Assembly (NCBI GenBank): GCA_035946955.1
Contig: DASYYE010000134.1
Coordinates: 1-15,318, forward strand
Reading direction: 5' to 3'
Source of the DNA: DASYYE01 sp035946955
Lineage (GTDB): Bacteria; Actinomycetota; Actinomycetes; Streptosporangiales; Streptosporangiaceae
DNA: 15,318 nt
Part shown: positions 15,152 through 15,318 of the stretch, piece by piece
Position numbering within the stretch: the stretch's first letter is position 1
Layout of the letters: every line of letters starts with the position of its first letter
The notes under the pieces: model-generated
Databases searched by the model: none
What the model saw: the letters and a program-made list of their open reading frames with translations, nothing else
What the model was told of the DNA's origin: nothing
Translations under genes and position numbers: made by a program

Positions 15152-15318
15152 GTCATCCTCTCGGGGTCAGGATTAGGCCGGAGTTGCTGTAGCTCTCTGT
15201 AGGCATTGCCGTCTTGAGGTGCTGAAGGCTGTTGGCTGCGACTGTCGTATGTAGCCACGAAGTTTGCGTGTTGATCCCGTGCCTGCCGGGGCCTGCTGAC
15301 TATGGTCCTGGTTATGGT
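15152..15318. other. Region upstream of the propeller gene, no gene seen
   Basis: Apart from the ribosome binding site at 15156-15161, no credible gene or promoter was recognised. The sequence is less G+C rich than the coding regions. The window ends here, so a partial element cannot be excluded. Confidence 0.3.

Overview
The window is very G+C rich, uses GTG and TTG starts freely, and packs genes with 1- to 4-base overlaps. It also carries an F420/PPOX-type flavoenzyme, a DUF501 gene, and an eno-divIC-DUF501-ppx block in the order I recall from mycobacteria (Rv1023-Rv1026). Together these point to a chromosomal segment of a high-G+C actinomycete (Actinomycetota). No transposase, integrase, phage gene or CRISPR array was seen. 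Most of the window is housekeeping; the unusual material lies in the intergenic regions and in one tRNA-like gene.

Layout. (1) 1-3098, plus strand: the 3' part of a Mg-chelatase-like AAA+ ATPase, followed 18 bases later by a VWA-domain protein with a complete MIDAS motif. This is an ATPase plus metal-binding partner pair. (2) 3240-4217, plus strand: two small membrane proteins separated by a strong hairpin terminator. (3) 4218-4347: a short convergent intergenic stretch with a tandem AGCGAGCGC-type repeat. (4) 4348-6926, minus strand: the transsulfuration operon, cystathionine beta-synthase followed by a cystathionine gamma-synthase/lyase with a 4-base overlap. (5) 6927-7195: a divergent regulatory region holding a 62-base interrupted palindrome, operator-like inverted repeats and a possible cysteine-rich upstream ORF. 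(6) 7196-8416, plus strand: a thiolase of fatty-acid beta-oxidation. (7) 8546-9188, plus strand: a DUF4287 protein and a PPOX-class, probably F420-dependent, enzyme, one base apart.

(8) 9189-9685: a mostly non-coding stretch with a locally A+T-rich patch and a 73-base tRNA-like gene on the minus strand. It folds well but has a UAA anticodon, C33 and no long variable arm. (9) 9686-13698, minus strand: a tight five-gene block, transcribed eno, FtsB/DivIC-like, DUF501, ppx/gppA, udgB. Every junction overlaps by 1 to 10 bases, so one mRNA probably links glycolysis, septum formation, polyphosphate/ppGpp metabolism and uracil repair. (10) 13844-15151, minus strand: an exported YVTN/YncE-type beta-propeller protein of eight repeats, separated from eno by a G+C-rich hairpin. 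(11) 15152-15318: no gene recognised.

Starts were chosen from Shine-Dalgarno spacing, gene overlaps and where family similarity begins; several differ from the longest open frame. All family assignments come from motif recognition by eye, not from database searches.
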